The notes below the pieces were generated by a model that was not told the DNA's origin, made no database searches, and saw only the letters and a list, made by a program, of their open reading frames with translations. Shown here piece after piece: positions 8,080 to 17,935 of a DNA stretch of 64,000 bases. Position 1 is the stretch's first letter. Each line of letters begins with the position of its first letter. Origin of the DNA: Methanocorpusculum labreanum Z (lineage in GTDB: Archaea > Halobacteriota > Methanomicrobia > Methanomicrobiales > Methanocorpusculaceae); contig NC_008942.1 of NCBI RefSeq assembly GCF_000015765.1, positions 635,921-699,920 of the forward strand, written 5' to 3'. The position numbers and the translations under genes were made by a program.

Positions 8080-10245
8080 ATGCCAAAGTTTCAAAATCCT
8101 CACTCTCCTGTCTCGGAGAAGCTTGGCTGCTACCTTGCAGAGAAAAATATTCAACTCTATACCCATCAGGCTGATACCTTCGATCACGTTTTTGAGGGGA
8201 AAAATGTCATTATTACCACTCCAACCGCGTCCGGCAAAACCCTTGCCTACGCGCTTCCCGTTTTTGAAGGTCTGATCGCGAATCCGGAAGCGACGGCACT
8301 GTTCATCTATCCGACAAAGGCGCTCACCCGCGATCAGTTGCTTTTCCTGAAATCTCTTGACACCGATCTTCGCGCACGCACAAAACCGGCGATCTACGAC
8401 GGAGACACCCGGCAGGAACTTCGTTCCAAGATCAGGTCCAGTTCGCGGATCATTCTCACCAACATGTATGAACTCCACCATATTCTTGCATGGCGGGCAA
8501 AATGGGGTGATTTCTGGGCCAATCTCTCCTATGTTGTGGTAGACGAGGCACACAGATACCGGGGAATCTTTGGATCCAATACCGCTCTTCTCTTGAGAAG
8601 ACTGCGTCGCGTCTGTAATTATTATGATACCGACCCGCGGTTTCTTCTTTCAACTGCTACCCTGGGAAATGCCGGGACGTTTGCCGAGACATTAACCGGC
8701 CTGCCGTTTGTCGAAGTGGATAATGACGGTTCACCGCGGGCAAAACGCACATTCCGCATATACTCTCCGCAAAACAAAAACAGTATCTCGGCCGCTGCCG
8801 AGCTGGTTACTTCTCAAATGAATGCAGGGATGCAGACCTTATGTTTTACCCGTTCACGAAAAGCCGCAGAGATCACTGCCATACGATGCAGGGAGGAGCT
8901 GCCTGCTGGTAAAATCGCATCGTACCGCGGTGGATATCGTCCGTCAGAGCGGCGGGAGATCGAGTCGGCTCTGAAAACGGGAAACATGTCCGGCGTTATC
9001 AGCACCAATGCATTGGAAGTCGGCATAGATGTAGGCGGTCTTGACTCTGTAGTTATAAGCGGATTTCCGGGTTCCATGATATCTGTTCTCCAGCAGGCCG
9101 GGCGTGCCGGAAGAAATCAAAAGGATGCGGTCATCACCTTTATCGCCGATCAGAATCCTATCGATCAGTATTATGCCAGAAACCCCGAGGCCTTTTTCAA
9201 TGCTCCTCAGGAAGAAGTGATTCTTGGAATCCATAATCCCTATCTACTCTCAGCCCATCTCCTGTGTGCCGCCGCAGAATTACCTTACAGGATTGAGCGT
9301 GACCAGGAATACTTCGGGGAAGCGGCCTCCGATATCATTGATTCTCTCAAGGATGCCCATCTCCTCGCCAGTACATCGAAAGGGTATGTCTACTGCGGCG
9401 GAGATAACCCGGTACAGAATACACCGTTCTTTGGAATGGACGCAGAATCCTGGACGGTACGCTATGAAAATACTACCCTTGAGACCATGGATGAAAATCA
9501 GGCATATCGGGAAGCATATTTTGGCGCAGTCATTTTTCACCAGGGGGAACGCTATCGTGTCGAAACCATTGATGCAGAACTCCGCATTATCAGAGTAGTA
9601 AAAACGTACGATATCTATTCTACCCGGCCGATCATAAGTACGGAAATATCCATTACTTCCAGAGAAAAAACCAGAAGACATAATGATCTTATCGTAAATT
9701 ATGGAGAAGTCCTGGTTTCATCACAGTTACGTGGGTATTCAGTGATCGAATATGATCAGATCGTAACCACCTGTGAGCTCGACGTTGCTCCAAGACAATT
9801 CACGACGAAAGCCTGCTGGATTACGATTGATGAGGAATGCGGAATTGATGCCGAAGCCTTTCCCGGATCCCTTCACGGTGTTGAACATGCCCTCATAGCT
9901 GCAATGCCGCATTATGTATTGTGTGACAGGTCCGACATCGGCGGGGTGGCAACCCCATTCCACAGTGACACCCTTGCTCCAACCATTTTCATGTATGATG
10001 GAGTGAAAGGCGGCATAGGTCTCACTGAAAAAGCAGCGGACCTTTTTCCGGATATTCTTACTTTTGCCCATGAACTGGTAACCGGTTGTCCCTGCATGGA
10101 CGGCTGCCCGTCATGTATTCACTCTCCAAAATGCGGAAATAATAATCAGCCCCTGAATAAAGCCGGTACGGCTGAACTTCTAAAATACCTTGAGGTTGAA
10201 TCCAAAAAACCGTTGTCTATAAATAATCCTGATGTGAATTCTTAA
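8080..10245 (+). CDS. MrfA/YprA-like superfamily 2 helicase with DUF1998 domain
   Basis: A 721-residue DEAD/DEAH-box helicase. Walker A lies in TTPTASGKT at residues 46-54, motif II is VVVDEAHR, motif III STATLG, and motif VI QQAGRAGRNQK. The C-terminus has the four-cysteine cluster CPCMDGCPSCIHSPKC of the DUF1998/MrfA family. I chose the ATG at 8080 because a strong ribosome site GAGGAGG lies 5 nt before it. Longer open frame upstream (from 7993) overlaps the exonuclease end. Paired with the exonuclease gene it matches the MrfAB DNA-repair module, where the helicase translocates 3'-5' and the exonuclease processes the damaged strand. The intact helicase next to a frameshifted partner is odd. 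Confidence 0.9.
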   Translation: MPKFQNPHSPVSEKLGCYLAEKNIQLYTHQADTFDHVFEGKNVIITTPTASGKTLAYALPVFEGLIANPEATALFIYPTKALTRDQLLFLKSLDTDLRARTKPAIYDGDTRQELRSKIRSSSRIILTNMYELHHILAWRAKWGDFWANLSYVVVDEAHRYRGIFGSNTALLLRRLRRVCNYYDTDPRFLLSTATLGNAGTFAETLTGLPFVEVDNDGSPRAKRTFRIYSPQNKNSISAAAELVTSQMNAGMQTLCFTRSRKAAEITAIRCREELPAGKIASYRGGYRPSERREIESALKTGNMSGVISTNALEVGIDVGGLDSVVISGFPGSMISVLQQAGRAGRNQKDAVITFIADQNPIDQYYARNPEAFFNAPQEEVILGIHNPYLLSAHLLCAAAELPYRIERDQEYFGEAASDIIDSLKDAHLLASTSKGYVYCGGDNPVQNTPFFGMDAESWTVRYENTTLETMDENQAYREAYFGAVIFHQGERYRVETIDAELRIIRVVKTYDIYSTRPIISTEISITSREKTRRHNDLIVNYGEVLVSSQLRGYSVIEYDQIVTTCELDVAPRQFTTKACWITIDEECGIDAEAFPGSLHGVEHALIAAMPHYVLCDRSDIGGVATPFHSDTLAPTIFMYDGVKGGIGLTEKAADLFPDILTFAHELVTGCPCMDGCPSCIHSPKCGNNNQPLNKAGTAELLKYLEVESKKPLSINNPDVNS

Positions 10246-10259
10246 TATAGGTTTAAACC

Positions 10260-10553
10260 ATGAAAATCGAGCATATTGGTGTATCATCCGCAGCATTTGT
10301 TGTGGGAGGAGTATTGGCCGTCCTCTGGGCAATCCTTGGAATACTTAAAGGTGTTCTGCTGATGTTCAATCTTCAGCTTGACGTAGGATTCACAGTTGGA
10401 CTTGGTTTAGGTGTTGTCGACATCCTCGCCTATTTCATCATCTACGCACTCGCAGGCTTCATCATCGGCATGATTGCTGGAGCAATTTCTGCAGTTGCCT
10501 ACAACAAAACCGTCAAACTCTTTGGCGGACTTGAAATTTCAGTGAAAGAATAA
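10260..10553 (+). CDS. Small membrane protein of unknown function
   Basis: A 97-residue protein with two hydrophobic segments (about residues 9-35 and 46-80), both rich in glycine and small residues, and a short charged C-terminus. It follows the helicase by 14 nt on the same strand. A T-rich tract (10554-10580) lies after its stop and before the convergent chagasin gene, and probably ends transcription from both sides. I do not recognise a characterised family. It resembles short membrane proteins often seen in methanogens, possibly a DUF3566-like type, but that is a guess. Confidence 0.7.
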   Translation: MKIEHIGVSSAAFVVGGVLAVLWAILGILKGVLLMFNLQLDVGFTVGLGLGVVDILAYFIIYALAGFIIGMIAGAISAVAYNKTVKLFGGLEISVKE

Positions 10554-10591
10554 AAAAATATTTTTTCTTTTTATTTTACCTCTTTCCGAAT

Positions 10592-11332
10592 TTACGTAAA
10601 CGTCAGATCGAAAAAGAACACATTTGCCGGATCCTGCCCTGATCTCTGATATGTTGCTTTGAACTCATACGTTCCTGCTTTTTCTGCCGTTACATACCAA
10701 ACGTATGTTCCGCCGACACCAACAAGTCCGGTGGTGGTATCAGTGATATAATCATCCTTTACGACCTTTAATCCATCCTGCGTTACGGCTGTCCAGTAAT
10801 ACCCGGTTGTCGGGTTTCCTTCCGTGCAGATTTTGACAACGTCGCCTGCTTTCGGATTGACCGTCCCGTCAAACAGTACGCTCAGCATAACATCGCCGGC
10901 ATAATCATCGTTCTCTGCCTCTGAAAAGACCAGAATCTGCTTCATGGTATAGATCGGTTCGGTATCCGTTTCCCAGGAACGTGCATATGCTGCTTTGAAC
11001 GTATAGGTCCCTGCCTTTTCAGCGGTTAATGTGTAATACTGATAGCCTCCTCCGCCTGTCCACCCTTCGGGAACAGGTGTCGACTTATACTCATCGGTGA
11101 CATTCAGTCCGGAACTTTCCATTACGTTCCAGGTGTAGCCGGTCGTGGGATTTGCCGGGAGAATAAATGTCATCGCAGCATTTGCCGGAATCAGTATGCC
11201 TTCCTTTTCGACAATAACCGTCAGGACAGGATCATCCGTGTTCACCGGTACTTCCGGAGATACGCAACCCGCTGCAAATATGCAGATGACAAGTATGCAT
11301 GCTCCAAGAATCATCAGTCTGATTTTCTTCAT
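10592..11332 (-). CDS. Lipoprotein with two chagasin-type (I42) protease-inhibitor domains
   Basis: A 246-residue secreted lipoprotein. The signal peptide ends in FAAGC with the lipidated Cys at residue 23. Two tandem repeats follow, each with the chagasin hallmarks: the loop NPTTGYTWN (first) or NPTTGYYW (second), then a GGGYQYYTL or GVGGTYVWYV strand, then AEKAGTYTFKA or AEKAGTYEFKA. Chagasin-family proteins inhibit papain-like cysteine proteases by inserting these loops into the active site. A double-domain, membrane-anchored form suggests protection of the cell surface from outside or own proteases, but no cysteine protease is encoded nearby. Domain assignment is firm; biological role is inference. 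Confidence 0.88.
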   Translation of the reverse strand: MKKIRLMILGACILVICIFAAGCVSPEVPVNTDDPVLTVIVEKEGILIPANAAMTFILPANPTTGYTWNVMESSGLNVTDEYKSTPVPEGWTGGGGYQYYTLTAEKAGTYTFKAAYARSWETDTEPIYTMKQILVFSEAENDDYAGDVMLSVLFDGTVNPKAGDVVKICTEGNPTTGYYWTAVTQDGLKVVKDDYITDTTTGLVGVGGTYVWYVTAEKAGTYEFKATYQRSGQDPANVFFFDLTFT

Positions 11333-11385
11333 ACTGAATGATGGACCAGACTAATATAAGTATTTTTTTAGAAAAAAAGGGATGG

Positions 11386-12066
11386 TTACTCGTCGAGAAC
11401 CTTGCTTGTCAGATCGAGCGGTAAAAGGTACTCGCCGTTTCTGTATGCACGCATGTTTCCGCCGGAGATCTCATCGATTAAAACAACCTGGTCGCCGATC
11501 TTACCGAACTCGAACTTAATGTCGTAGAGTTCAATGTTCTTCTTTGCGAGCTCTTCCTTCATGATGCCGGCGATTTTCTGGGTGAGAACTTTCAGGCTCT
11601 CATAATCCTCGGGGGACATGATGCCCAGAATTTCAAGTGCATCTTTGGTTACTGGCGGGTCTTCACGTGCATCATCTTTGAACGTTGTCTCGACAAATGC
11701 CGGCAGTACTGCTGCTTCCGTAATGTAGTCGCCATAGCGACGGTAGAAGCTACCGACTGCACGGAATCTGCAGATGACTTCAAGTCCCTTGCCGAATGTC
11801 TTGGCGGGCTTTACGGTCATCGTTACATTTTCGATGTCTGCACTGATGAAGTGAGTTGGGACCCCTTTTTCGTTCAGGATCTTCATAAAGTACTCAGTTA
11901 ATCTAAGACCAGCACGTCCGGCACCTTCAATAGTTGGGCCAACTGTGTTCATCCCTGGATCGAATACCCCATCAGCACCAGTACAGTTATCCTTAAATTT
12001 CAGCAGATAGTTCCCATCTTCTAGTGAGAATACATCCTTTGTTTTGCCGGTGTATACCAATTTCAT
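11386..12066 (-). CDS. purC: Phosphoribosylaminoimidazole-succinocarboxamide synthase
   Basis: A 226-residue SAICAR synthase of normal archaeal/bacterial single-domain length. The start YTGKTKDVF and the regions [14 protein letters not shown] and [16 protein letters not shown] match the ATP-grasp-like PurC fold. It joins aspartate to carboxyaminoimidazole ribotide in purine synthesis. It stands alone: no other pur gene is in the window. Its neighbours on the same strand are a lipoprotein downstream and rlmH upstream with a 73-nt gap, so it probably has its own promoter. Confidence 0.95.
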   Translation of the reverse strand: MKLVYTGKTKDVFSLEDGNYLLKFKDNCTGADGVFDPGMNTVGPTIEGAGRAGLRLTEYFMKILNEKGVPTHFISADIENVTMTVKPAKTFGKGLEVICRFRAVGSFYRRYGDYITEAAVLPAFVETTFKDDAREDPPVTKDALEILGIMSPEDYESLKVLTQKIAGIMKEELAKKNIELYDIKFEFGKIGDQVVLIDEISGGNMRAYRNGEYLLPLDLTSKVLDE

Positions 12067-12139
12067 GGTACTTATATGTTGGAACTAACCACGTATAATA
12101 TTGATGCTACATGACAACAGGTAACATGGCCATACGCTG

Positions 12140-12616
12140 TTATTTGTGGTAGGGTTCGCCGTTCAGGATCCGAAACGCGCGATACACCTGTTCGAGGAGA
12201 ATAAGCCTGGTCATGGGGTGAGTAAAGGTCATACGGGATAATGACAGTTTTTTTTCGACCGATTGGAGCAATTTTGGTGACAGGCCAAGAGGTCCGCCGA
12301 TGATGAAGCAGAGGTTCTTTCCGGATAATTTCGCATCGCGAAATACATCGGAAAACTCTTCGCTCGAGAGAGACATCCCGTTCGGGTCAAGAGCGATTTT
12401 AAAGAATCCCTCCTTGACATTTGCCAGGATCAGTTCTCCTTCTCTCTCCTTCACGCGGAGTTCATCCGATGCCGAGGCGTTATCCGGGATTTTCACTTCG
12501 GCAAGTTCCGTGATGAAAATCTTCCCGTAAGGCCGCAGACGTTTTTCAAACTCGACAACCCCGGATGAAATATAGGCGTCTTTGATCTTTCCTACGCAGA
12601 CGATCTGAATCTGCAT
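12140..12616 (-). CDS. rlmH: 23S rRNA (pseudouridine1915-N3)-methyltransferase RlmH
   Basis: A 158-residue SPOUT-class methyltransferase. The SAM-binding knot is visible as FIIGGPLGLS, and the C-terminal family signature EQVYRAFRILNGEPYH is complete. RlmH methylates a pseudouridine in helix 69 of 23S rRNA in bacteria, and archaeal homologues are common. Its ATG directly abuts the TGA of the long TPR gene, so the two are co-transcribed and probably translationally coupled. No obvious functional link with the TPR protein is known to me. Confidence 0.93.
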   Translation of the reverse strand: MQIQIVCVGKIKDAYISSGVVEFEKRLRPYGKIFITELAEVKIPDNASASDELRVKEREGELILANVKEGFFKIALDPNGMSLSSEEFSDVFRDAKLSGKNLCFIIGGPLGLSPKLLQSVEKKLSLSRMTFTHPMTRLILLEQVYRAFRILNGEPYHK

Positions 12617-15600
12617 TCAGTCCTCGGATGGTCCCATCTCTTTATCGATCTCCGAGAGCTGCACGATTCTGTCGTAATACCCGATGGCTTCTTTGAGTCT
12701 GCCCACAGACTCGAGAGACCGAGCTTTGAGATGCATGGCGGGCATATGATCAGGATCGTTTTTCAGGATGTGGTCGGCGGCTTTTTCCGCCATATCGAAT
12801 CTGTTCTGCTGAAGATAGATGAGCCCGCGGCAGAAGTTCAGGTCAGGGTCTTTGCATCCCGCAGTTTCCGCTTTGTCGAATGCGGCGAGCGCTTCGGTCG
12901 GGTGGCCGGTGACCATCTGCATGAATCCAAGACCGGAAAGGACATAGGGATTTTTCGGATCGGCCTGGGCCGCGGTCGTCATGTCGCTCGTGATATCCGC
13001 CGGTTCGCCGATCTTGATCGAAGCAAGGGCTTTTTCGATATGGAGCAGACTGTTTCGCGGGTATTTTCCGATCAGTTTGTCGAAATGTCTGACTGCTTCC
13101 GGATATTTACCCATGCGTGATAGCATCTCGGCATATCCGAAGAGGGCTGCGGTGTTTTCCGGGTCTTTGAGGGTCAGCTCGGCATACTGTTTAAGGGCAT
13201 CCTCCGTTTTTCCGATGTTGGCAAGTGATGCGGCATAGAGGGATCTTATACTCTGGTCATGCGGGCGAAGAGTCAGCATTTCTGCACAGGCTTCTGCCGC
13301 TTCAATGTCTTTCCCAAGGAAGTGCAGAGCCTCGGCTCTCAGACGGCGGGTGACTATGTCGTCTGAATTTGATTCGAGCAGGAGGTCGTATCCGGAGAGT
13401 GCCTCGTCATATTCACCCCTCATGATATATATCGAAGCAAGTTTTCTGATGACATCCGCATTTGGAATGCCTGCCTGGAGGTATTTTGCATACACCTCAA
13501 GGACCTCGTCATACTTCTGCAGCTGCTCAAGAACATCTGCGAGTTCCAGCAGGGCTTTGGTGTTGGCGGTGTCGATATCCGTCAGATGCCGAAGTACTTT
13601 TTCCGCATCTTCCAGTCTGCCAAGGTTCACATAGGCCGATCCTTTGTCAGCTAAAGCTTTGGTGTGATCGGAATCAAGGCTGAGGCACCGATCCATGTAG
13701 TCGACACAGAGCTTGAACTCGCCCTTTAACAAGTGGACATGTCCAAGCGAGTAAAGGGAGTGGATATCGTCCGGATCTAATTTAAGTGCTGCAGTATAGC
13801 AGTCCTGCGCCTGATCCAGCATATCTGCCGAGGTACAAAGATCTCCTCCAAGAGTAAGAAGAGCTTTGCCCCCCTCTCCTTTGGATAATGCAGCTAAAGC
13901 CGCATTTGCCGCCTCTTCATTTCGTCCGAGATCGGCGCAGAGTGTCGTGACATGAACTGCCGCTCCGGCAATGTCGGGGTGGTTGTTCATGATTCCAAGA
14001 TAGGTTTGTGCAGCAGCCTTATTTTGTCCCGCCTCTGCCTGAACCCTTCCAAGATTGAGAAGGATTCCCGGCCGGTCCGGCAGGATTTCGTCTGCTGAGG
14101 AAAACGCTTCCACGGCTTTTTCATAATCGCCGAGCATCTCATATGCGGATCCAAGACCTATGTATGGTGCCGGCGTATTGGACGATAAGGCTACGGCATT
14201 TTGGTAATGGGTAACGGCCTCTTCGTAATTTCCGGCGGAAAGGGCCGCATCTCCCGCAAGCAGGGTGATTGTAAGATCGCGGGGCTGATACTCTTTTAAC
14301 AGATGGCCTGCAAGCTGCTCCGCCTCAGCATATTTCCCGGTCCCGCTGCATGCTTTGAGGAGGCCGATATAGGCAAGCGTGTTTTCCGGCGCCGCTTCAA
14401 CGAGTTTTTGCCATGATCCGGCGGCTTCCTTATATTTCCCTGCAAGCATCATGGACTCGGCGTGCCGTTCCAAAGCCGCGATGTTATCGGGAGATTTTGC
14501 AAGTACGCGTGCTGCCGCGTCTCCAGCATACTGATAACGCCCAAGTCCGGCAAGACACCTACTGTGCAGAAGTTCCATGTCGAGCCTTGAGGGAGCATGG
14601 CTTAAAACAACGCCGGCGGCTTTGTCTGCGTCTGCGTATCGGCCGAGTGCCGCAAGGGCATATCCCTGCATAGCCAAAAGCCCTTCATTCACGACGCCGA
14701 CCTCGACTTTAATCTGTTCTTTCTGGGCCGGAGCGTTATCGAACAGATCAAGGTCGCTGTCCTCGAACCATTTCATTTTCGCAGGCGATGGTCCAGCGGT
14801 TCCAATTTTTCCCATCTTCTCAAAACTTTCGACTGCCTCTTTGTATTTTCCGGAGAGATACTCGGCACATCCTTTCATATACCAAACCGCAGAATTCGTC
14901 TGGTTCAGATGAATGCATTCGACGAATGCTTCGACGGCACGTTTGAATTCTCCGTTCAAAAACGAGATTGTACCAAGCAGATGCCAGAGTTCAGCGTTTG
15001 CGTAGCCTTTTGCCAGGATCTTTTCCAGCTGGACCGCGGCTTCTTTCCCGTTTCCGTCCCAGTAAAATGATAAAGCCCGGCGGATTGTGACGGTAATATC
15101 ATCGCCGGTCGCATAATGCTGGATCATACCGTATGCTGCGGCGGCGCTTTTAAAGTTTCCAAGACTCTCTTCGAGCCGGGCTCTGCGGTACCAGCCGACA
15201 ATGTTGTTTTCGGCAAGATGGGCATACCGTTTCAGCGCTCCTTCGACATCTCCCGTCATCTCGCTGCAGAATGCGGCGTTGGAGATCAGGTCCGTCTGCC
15301 CCAGAGAGGAGGAGAGATCGTCGTAAACCGATCGTGCTTCGGCAAACATTCCGCTTCGCATCAAAAGATCGGCATAACGGATCCGGTATTGGATATTTCC
15401 CGGGAAATGGGAGATGAGCTGCGAGCAGACGGCGGCAGCTTCCCGGTATTTTCCGGAACGCAAAAGCCACTCGCATTTTCTGTCTTTGAGGTATACCTCG
15501 CTTTCCGGGAGAACGACATGGCCGAGGGCAGAGAGTGCCTCTTCGTATTTTCCAGAATCTCCCAGAATAACCGCGAGCGAGGTCCAGGCATGGAAATCAT

Positions 15601-15838
15601 CCGGGTTGAGTTCCACAACTTTGGCGTATGATCTGGAGGCTGCATCGTATTTTTGAGTAAATTTCTGGCAGGCGGCAAGTTTTGTCCAGAGCTTTGCCGA
15701 ACCCGGCTCTAGTTCCAGAGCTTTTGTGAAATGCTGGGCTGCGTCGTCGTACATTCCTTTTTCGTATGCCTGTTCCCCGCGTGCTATCCACGGATTCTGT
15801 TTGTCGTTTTTGCCGAAAAGACCGCCAATATCTACCAT
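12617..15838 (-). CDS. Very long tetratricopeptide-repeat protein
   Basis: A 1073-residue protein made almost entirely of 34-residue TPR units from about residue 17 to 1055. Typical helix pairs such as AYEKGMYDDAAQHFTKALEL and ALAAFDKAETAG recur roughly thirty times. It has no signal peptide, membrane segment or enzyme domain, and starts MVDIGGLFGKNDKQNPW. It should act in the cytoplasm as a protein-binding scaffold. The gene is transcribed divergently from nifB across 118 nt and leads into rlmH. The repeated DNA explains the many open frames on the opposite strand, which are shadows. Partners cannot be predicted from sequence alone. Confidence 0.9.
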   Translation of the reverse strand: MVDIGGLFGKNDKQNPWIARGEQAYEKGMYDDAAQHFTKALELEPGSAKLWTKLAACQKFTQKYDAASRSYAKVVELNPDDFHAWTSLAVILGDSGKYEEALSALGHVVLPESEVYLKDRKCEWLLRSGKYREAAAVCSQLISHFPGNIQYRIRYADLLMRSGMFAEARSVYDDLSSSLGQTDLISNAAFCSEMTGDVEGALKRYAHLAENNIVGWYRRARLEESLGNFKSAAAAYGMIQHYATGDDITVTIRRALSFYWDGNGKEAAVQLEKILAKGYANAELWHLLGTISFLNGEFKRAVEAFVECIHLNQTNSAVWYMKGCAEYLSGKYKEAVESFEKMGKIGTAGPSPAKMKWFEDSDLDLFDNAPAQKEQIKVEVGVVNEGLLAMQGYALAALGRYADADKAAGVVLSHAPSRLDMELLHSRCLAGLGRYQYAGDAAARVLAKSPDNIAALERHAESMMLAGKYKEAAGSWQKLVEAAPENTLAYIGLLKACSGTGKYAEAEQLAGHLLKEYQPRDLTITLLAGDAALSAGNYEEAVTHYQNAVALSSNTPAPYIGLGSAYEMLGDYEKAVEAFSSADEILPDRPGILLNLGRVQAEAGQNKAAAQTYLGIMNNHPDIAGAAVHVTTLCADLGRNEEAANAALAALSKGEGGKALLTLGGDLCTSADMLDQAQDCYTAALKLDPDDIHSLYSLGHVHLLKGEFKLCVDYMDRCLSLDSDHTKALADKGSAYVNLGRLEDAEKVLRHLTDIDTANTKALLELADVLEQLQKYDEVLEVYAKYLQAGIPNADVIRKLASIYIMRGEYDEALSGYDLLLESNSDDIVTRRLRAEALHFLGKDIEAAEACAEMLTLRPHDQSIRSLYAASLANIGKTEDALKQYAELTLKDPENTAALFGYAEMLSRMGKYPEAVRHFDKLIGKYPRNSLLHIEKALASIKIGEPADITSDMTTAAQADPKNPYVLSGLGFMQMVTGHPTEALAAFDKAETAGCKDPDLNFCRGLIYLQQNRFDMAEKAADHILKNDPDHMPAMHLKARSLESVGRLKEAIGYYDRIVQLSEIDKEMGPSED

Positions 15839-15956
15839 TCCTTCCTCCTTGCTACTCTGTTTAAACTATTTCCGCCCAGTGAATATAAAGCCTATCTGTG
15901 AATCATCAGTGCCAGAAACGTTTGGACTTTATAGAACGAAACACAATAGATTTACT

Positions 15957-16889
15957 ATGGATTCCCGTGAAACCGACAAAGATCTGCGTGATGCCCAGAA
16001 TCTGCCGTATGATCCTGATACGCTTCGAAGAATCAACGAGCACCCCTGTTACAGTCAGGATGCACGACACGTGTTCGGCCGGTGCCATGTTGCCGTCGCT
16101 CCGAAATGTAATATTCAGTGTAATTACTGTGTCAGGGATTATGACTGCGTCAACGAATCCCGTCCGGGGGTAACGAGCGAGATCCTTGCTCCCGGTGATG
16201 CTTTGGAGCGGATCGATGAAGTCGTTTCACGGATGAAACACATTAAAGTCGTGGGAATCGCAGGGCCCGGAGACCCGCTTGCAAACGAGGAAACGTTCGA
16301 GACGCTCCGTCTCGTCCATGAAAAGTATCCTGATGTGATTCTTTGTATCAGTACGAACGGTCTTCTTCTTCCGGAAAAGATCGATATTCTGGAAAAATAC
16401 GGTGTCAGAAACATCACGGTCACCCTGAATGCGATCGATCCTGCCATCGGTGAAAAGATCTACACGTTCGTCGAGTATGGAGGAAAAAAGTATCATGGAC
16501 GCGAAGCTGCCGAACTTCTGCTGAAAAACCAGATGAAAGGTATCGAAGAAGCCGTGAAGCGAAAGATGCTCGTCAAGATCAACACTGTGTACATCCCGGG
16601 TGTAAACGATCAGCATATCCCGGAGATCGCAAAGAAGGTTGGAGCCATGGGAGTTTTCAACTTCAATATCATACCGCTTATCCCGCAGTATAAATTCAAG
16701 GATGTCGTGCCGCCGACGCCTGCTGATAAGGCAAAAATGCACGAACTTTGCGCACCCTATGTCCGTCAGATGCGTCATTGTCAGAGATGCCGGGCTGACG
16801 CCGTCGGCATTCTTGGAAAAGATGTCCAGAACGAATTCGGATGCTGCGGCAAAGGCGACGGGTCAGGAAAAGGCTGCAGCGGCGAGTAA
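15957..16889 (+). CDS. nifB: NifB-type radical SAM protein (short form)
   Basis: A 310-residue radical SAM enzyme. The 4Fe-4S motif C-x3-C-x2-C is at residues 51-58 (CNIQCNYC), inside the NifB block that continues DYDCVNESRPG. A GIAGPGDPLA motif follows, and the C-terminus has the conserved RHCQRCRADAVGILG. NifB builds NifB-co, the Fe-S-C core of the nitrogenase cofactor. This is the short archaeal form without the NifX-like tail. I placed the start at 15957 because upstream in-frame codons run through the promoter region of the divergent TPR gene. No nifHDK or other cofactor gene is in the window. The C-terminal GKGDGSGKGCSGE is an odd glycine-rich tail. Confidence 0.9.
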   Translation: MDSRETDKDLRDAQNLPYDPDTLRRINEHPCYSQDARHVFGRCHVAVAPKCNIQCNYCVRDYDCVNESRPGVTSEILAPGDALERIDEVVSRMKHIKVVGIAGPGDPLANEETFETLRLVHEKYPDVILCISTNGLLLPEKIDILEKYGVRNITVTLNAIDPAIGEKIYTFVEYGGKKYHGREAAELLLKNQMKGIEEAVKRKMLVKINTVYIPGVNDQHIPEIAKKVGAMGVFNFNIIPLIPQYKFKDVVPPTPADKAKMHELCAPYVRQMRHCQRCRADAVGILGKDVQNEFGCCGKGDGSGKGCSGE

Positions 16890-17094
16890 TTCCTTTCCGA
16901 AAACCGGCTTCCCTCCTTCTCTTTTTTTTCGGCGTATCTGCTTTTTTCCGGCTTTCATTCTCTCACTACCCCAACAATTAAAGCCTTTCCCTACCAACAA
17001 TAATATACCTTACATACACCCGCCCCACGCTTCACACATTCGGCGGACAAAAACGGTTAGATGGGGAATCTGGAAATCTTCCCATTATATAACA

Positions 17095-17934
17095 ATGATA
17101 TCAAAAATACCGGCAGAGCCCAAGGCTACGGAAAAGTCTGCGAGGCTCTCAACACTCTCGGGTAGATTCTATCCAAAAAATGAGCAGGAGCTGGATGCAC
17201 TGTTGTCCGCTCTTTTTGCAGCTACGGAAACGTCTGTTTCGGATCCGTACGGGATACTCGTTCCTCATGCAGGCTATGTGTATTCGGGGAAAACGGCCGC
17301 ATACGGGTATGCCGCGATATCTCCGGCATTTAACGGGACCTTTGTTCTGCTCGGTCCAAGTCATGCAGGGCTCGAAACATCCACCGCGGATATGATCTGG
17401 GAAACGCCGCTTGGGAACGTGTTCCCGGACTCGGCATTTATCGAGGCCCTTTCGGCGCAGATTCCTGTTCGGAACGATTTGATCTCGGCAGAGGAAAACT
17501 CCCTCGAAGTTCAGCTGCCCTTCATCCGGTATCGGTTCCCAAAAGCCAGGATCGTTCCGATCCTGATGGGAGACCAGTCGCCAAACGGTGCAGTCAGGGT
17601 TGCACAGGCGGTTTTGTCTGCTGCAGAAACCACCGGGATCCGTCCGATTATCATCGCATCTGGCGACGGTTCGCATTATGTGCCGGCGAAGATTGCCGCA
17701 GAAAAAGATCTGGCCGTCCTTGCAGCCGTAAGGCATCTGGATGTTTCCGTCTTCTACGATACACTGTTCAGGCTTCGCCCCTCTATGTGCGGCTACGGAT
17801 GTATTGCCGCCATGGCGCTGATCTGTTCCTCGTTTGGTGCAAAAGAGGCCCGTGTTCTTTTATATCAGACATCTGGGGATGTCACCGGCGATCTGACCGA
17901 AGTAGTAGGATATGCTGCCATGGAGGTTGTCTGA
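17095..17934 (+). CDS. MEMO1-family protein (AmmeMemoRadiSam system protein B)
   Basis: A 279-residue MEMO family protein with PHAGYVYSGKTAAYGY, GPSHAG and GDGSHYVPA, which hold the His residues of the extradiol-dioxygenase-like fold. The start at 17095 was preferred over the much longer upstream frame that overlaps nifB. The stop codon is 1 nt before the mevalonate kinase ATG, so it is the first gene of the isoprenoid operon. Archaeal MEMO genes are often found with mevalonate pathway genes, but their reaction is not settled. A redox or metal-related role is possible. Confidence 0.88.
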   Translation: MISKIPAEPKATEKSARLSTLSGRFYPKNEQELDALLSALFAATETSVSDPYGILVPHAGYVYSGKTAAYGYAAISPAFNGTFVLLGPSHAGLETSTADMIWETPLGNVFPDSAFIEALSAQIPVRNDLISAEENSLEVQLPFIRYRFPKARIVPILMGDQSPNGAVRVAQAVLSAAETTGIRPIIIASGDGSHYVPAKIAAEKDLAVLAAVRHLDVSVFYDTLFRLRPSMCGYGCIAAMALICSSFGAKEARVLLYQTSGDVTGDLTEVVGYAAMEVV

Positions 17935-17935
17935 C

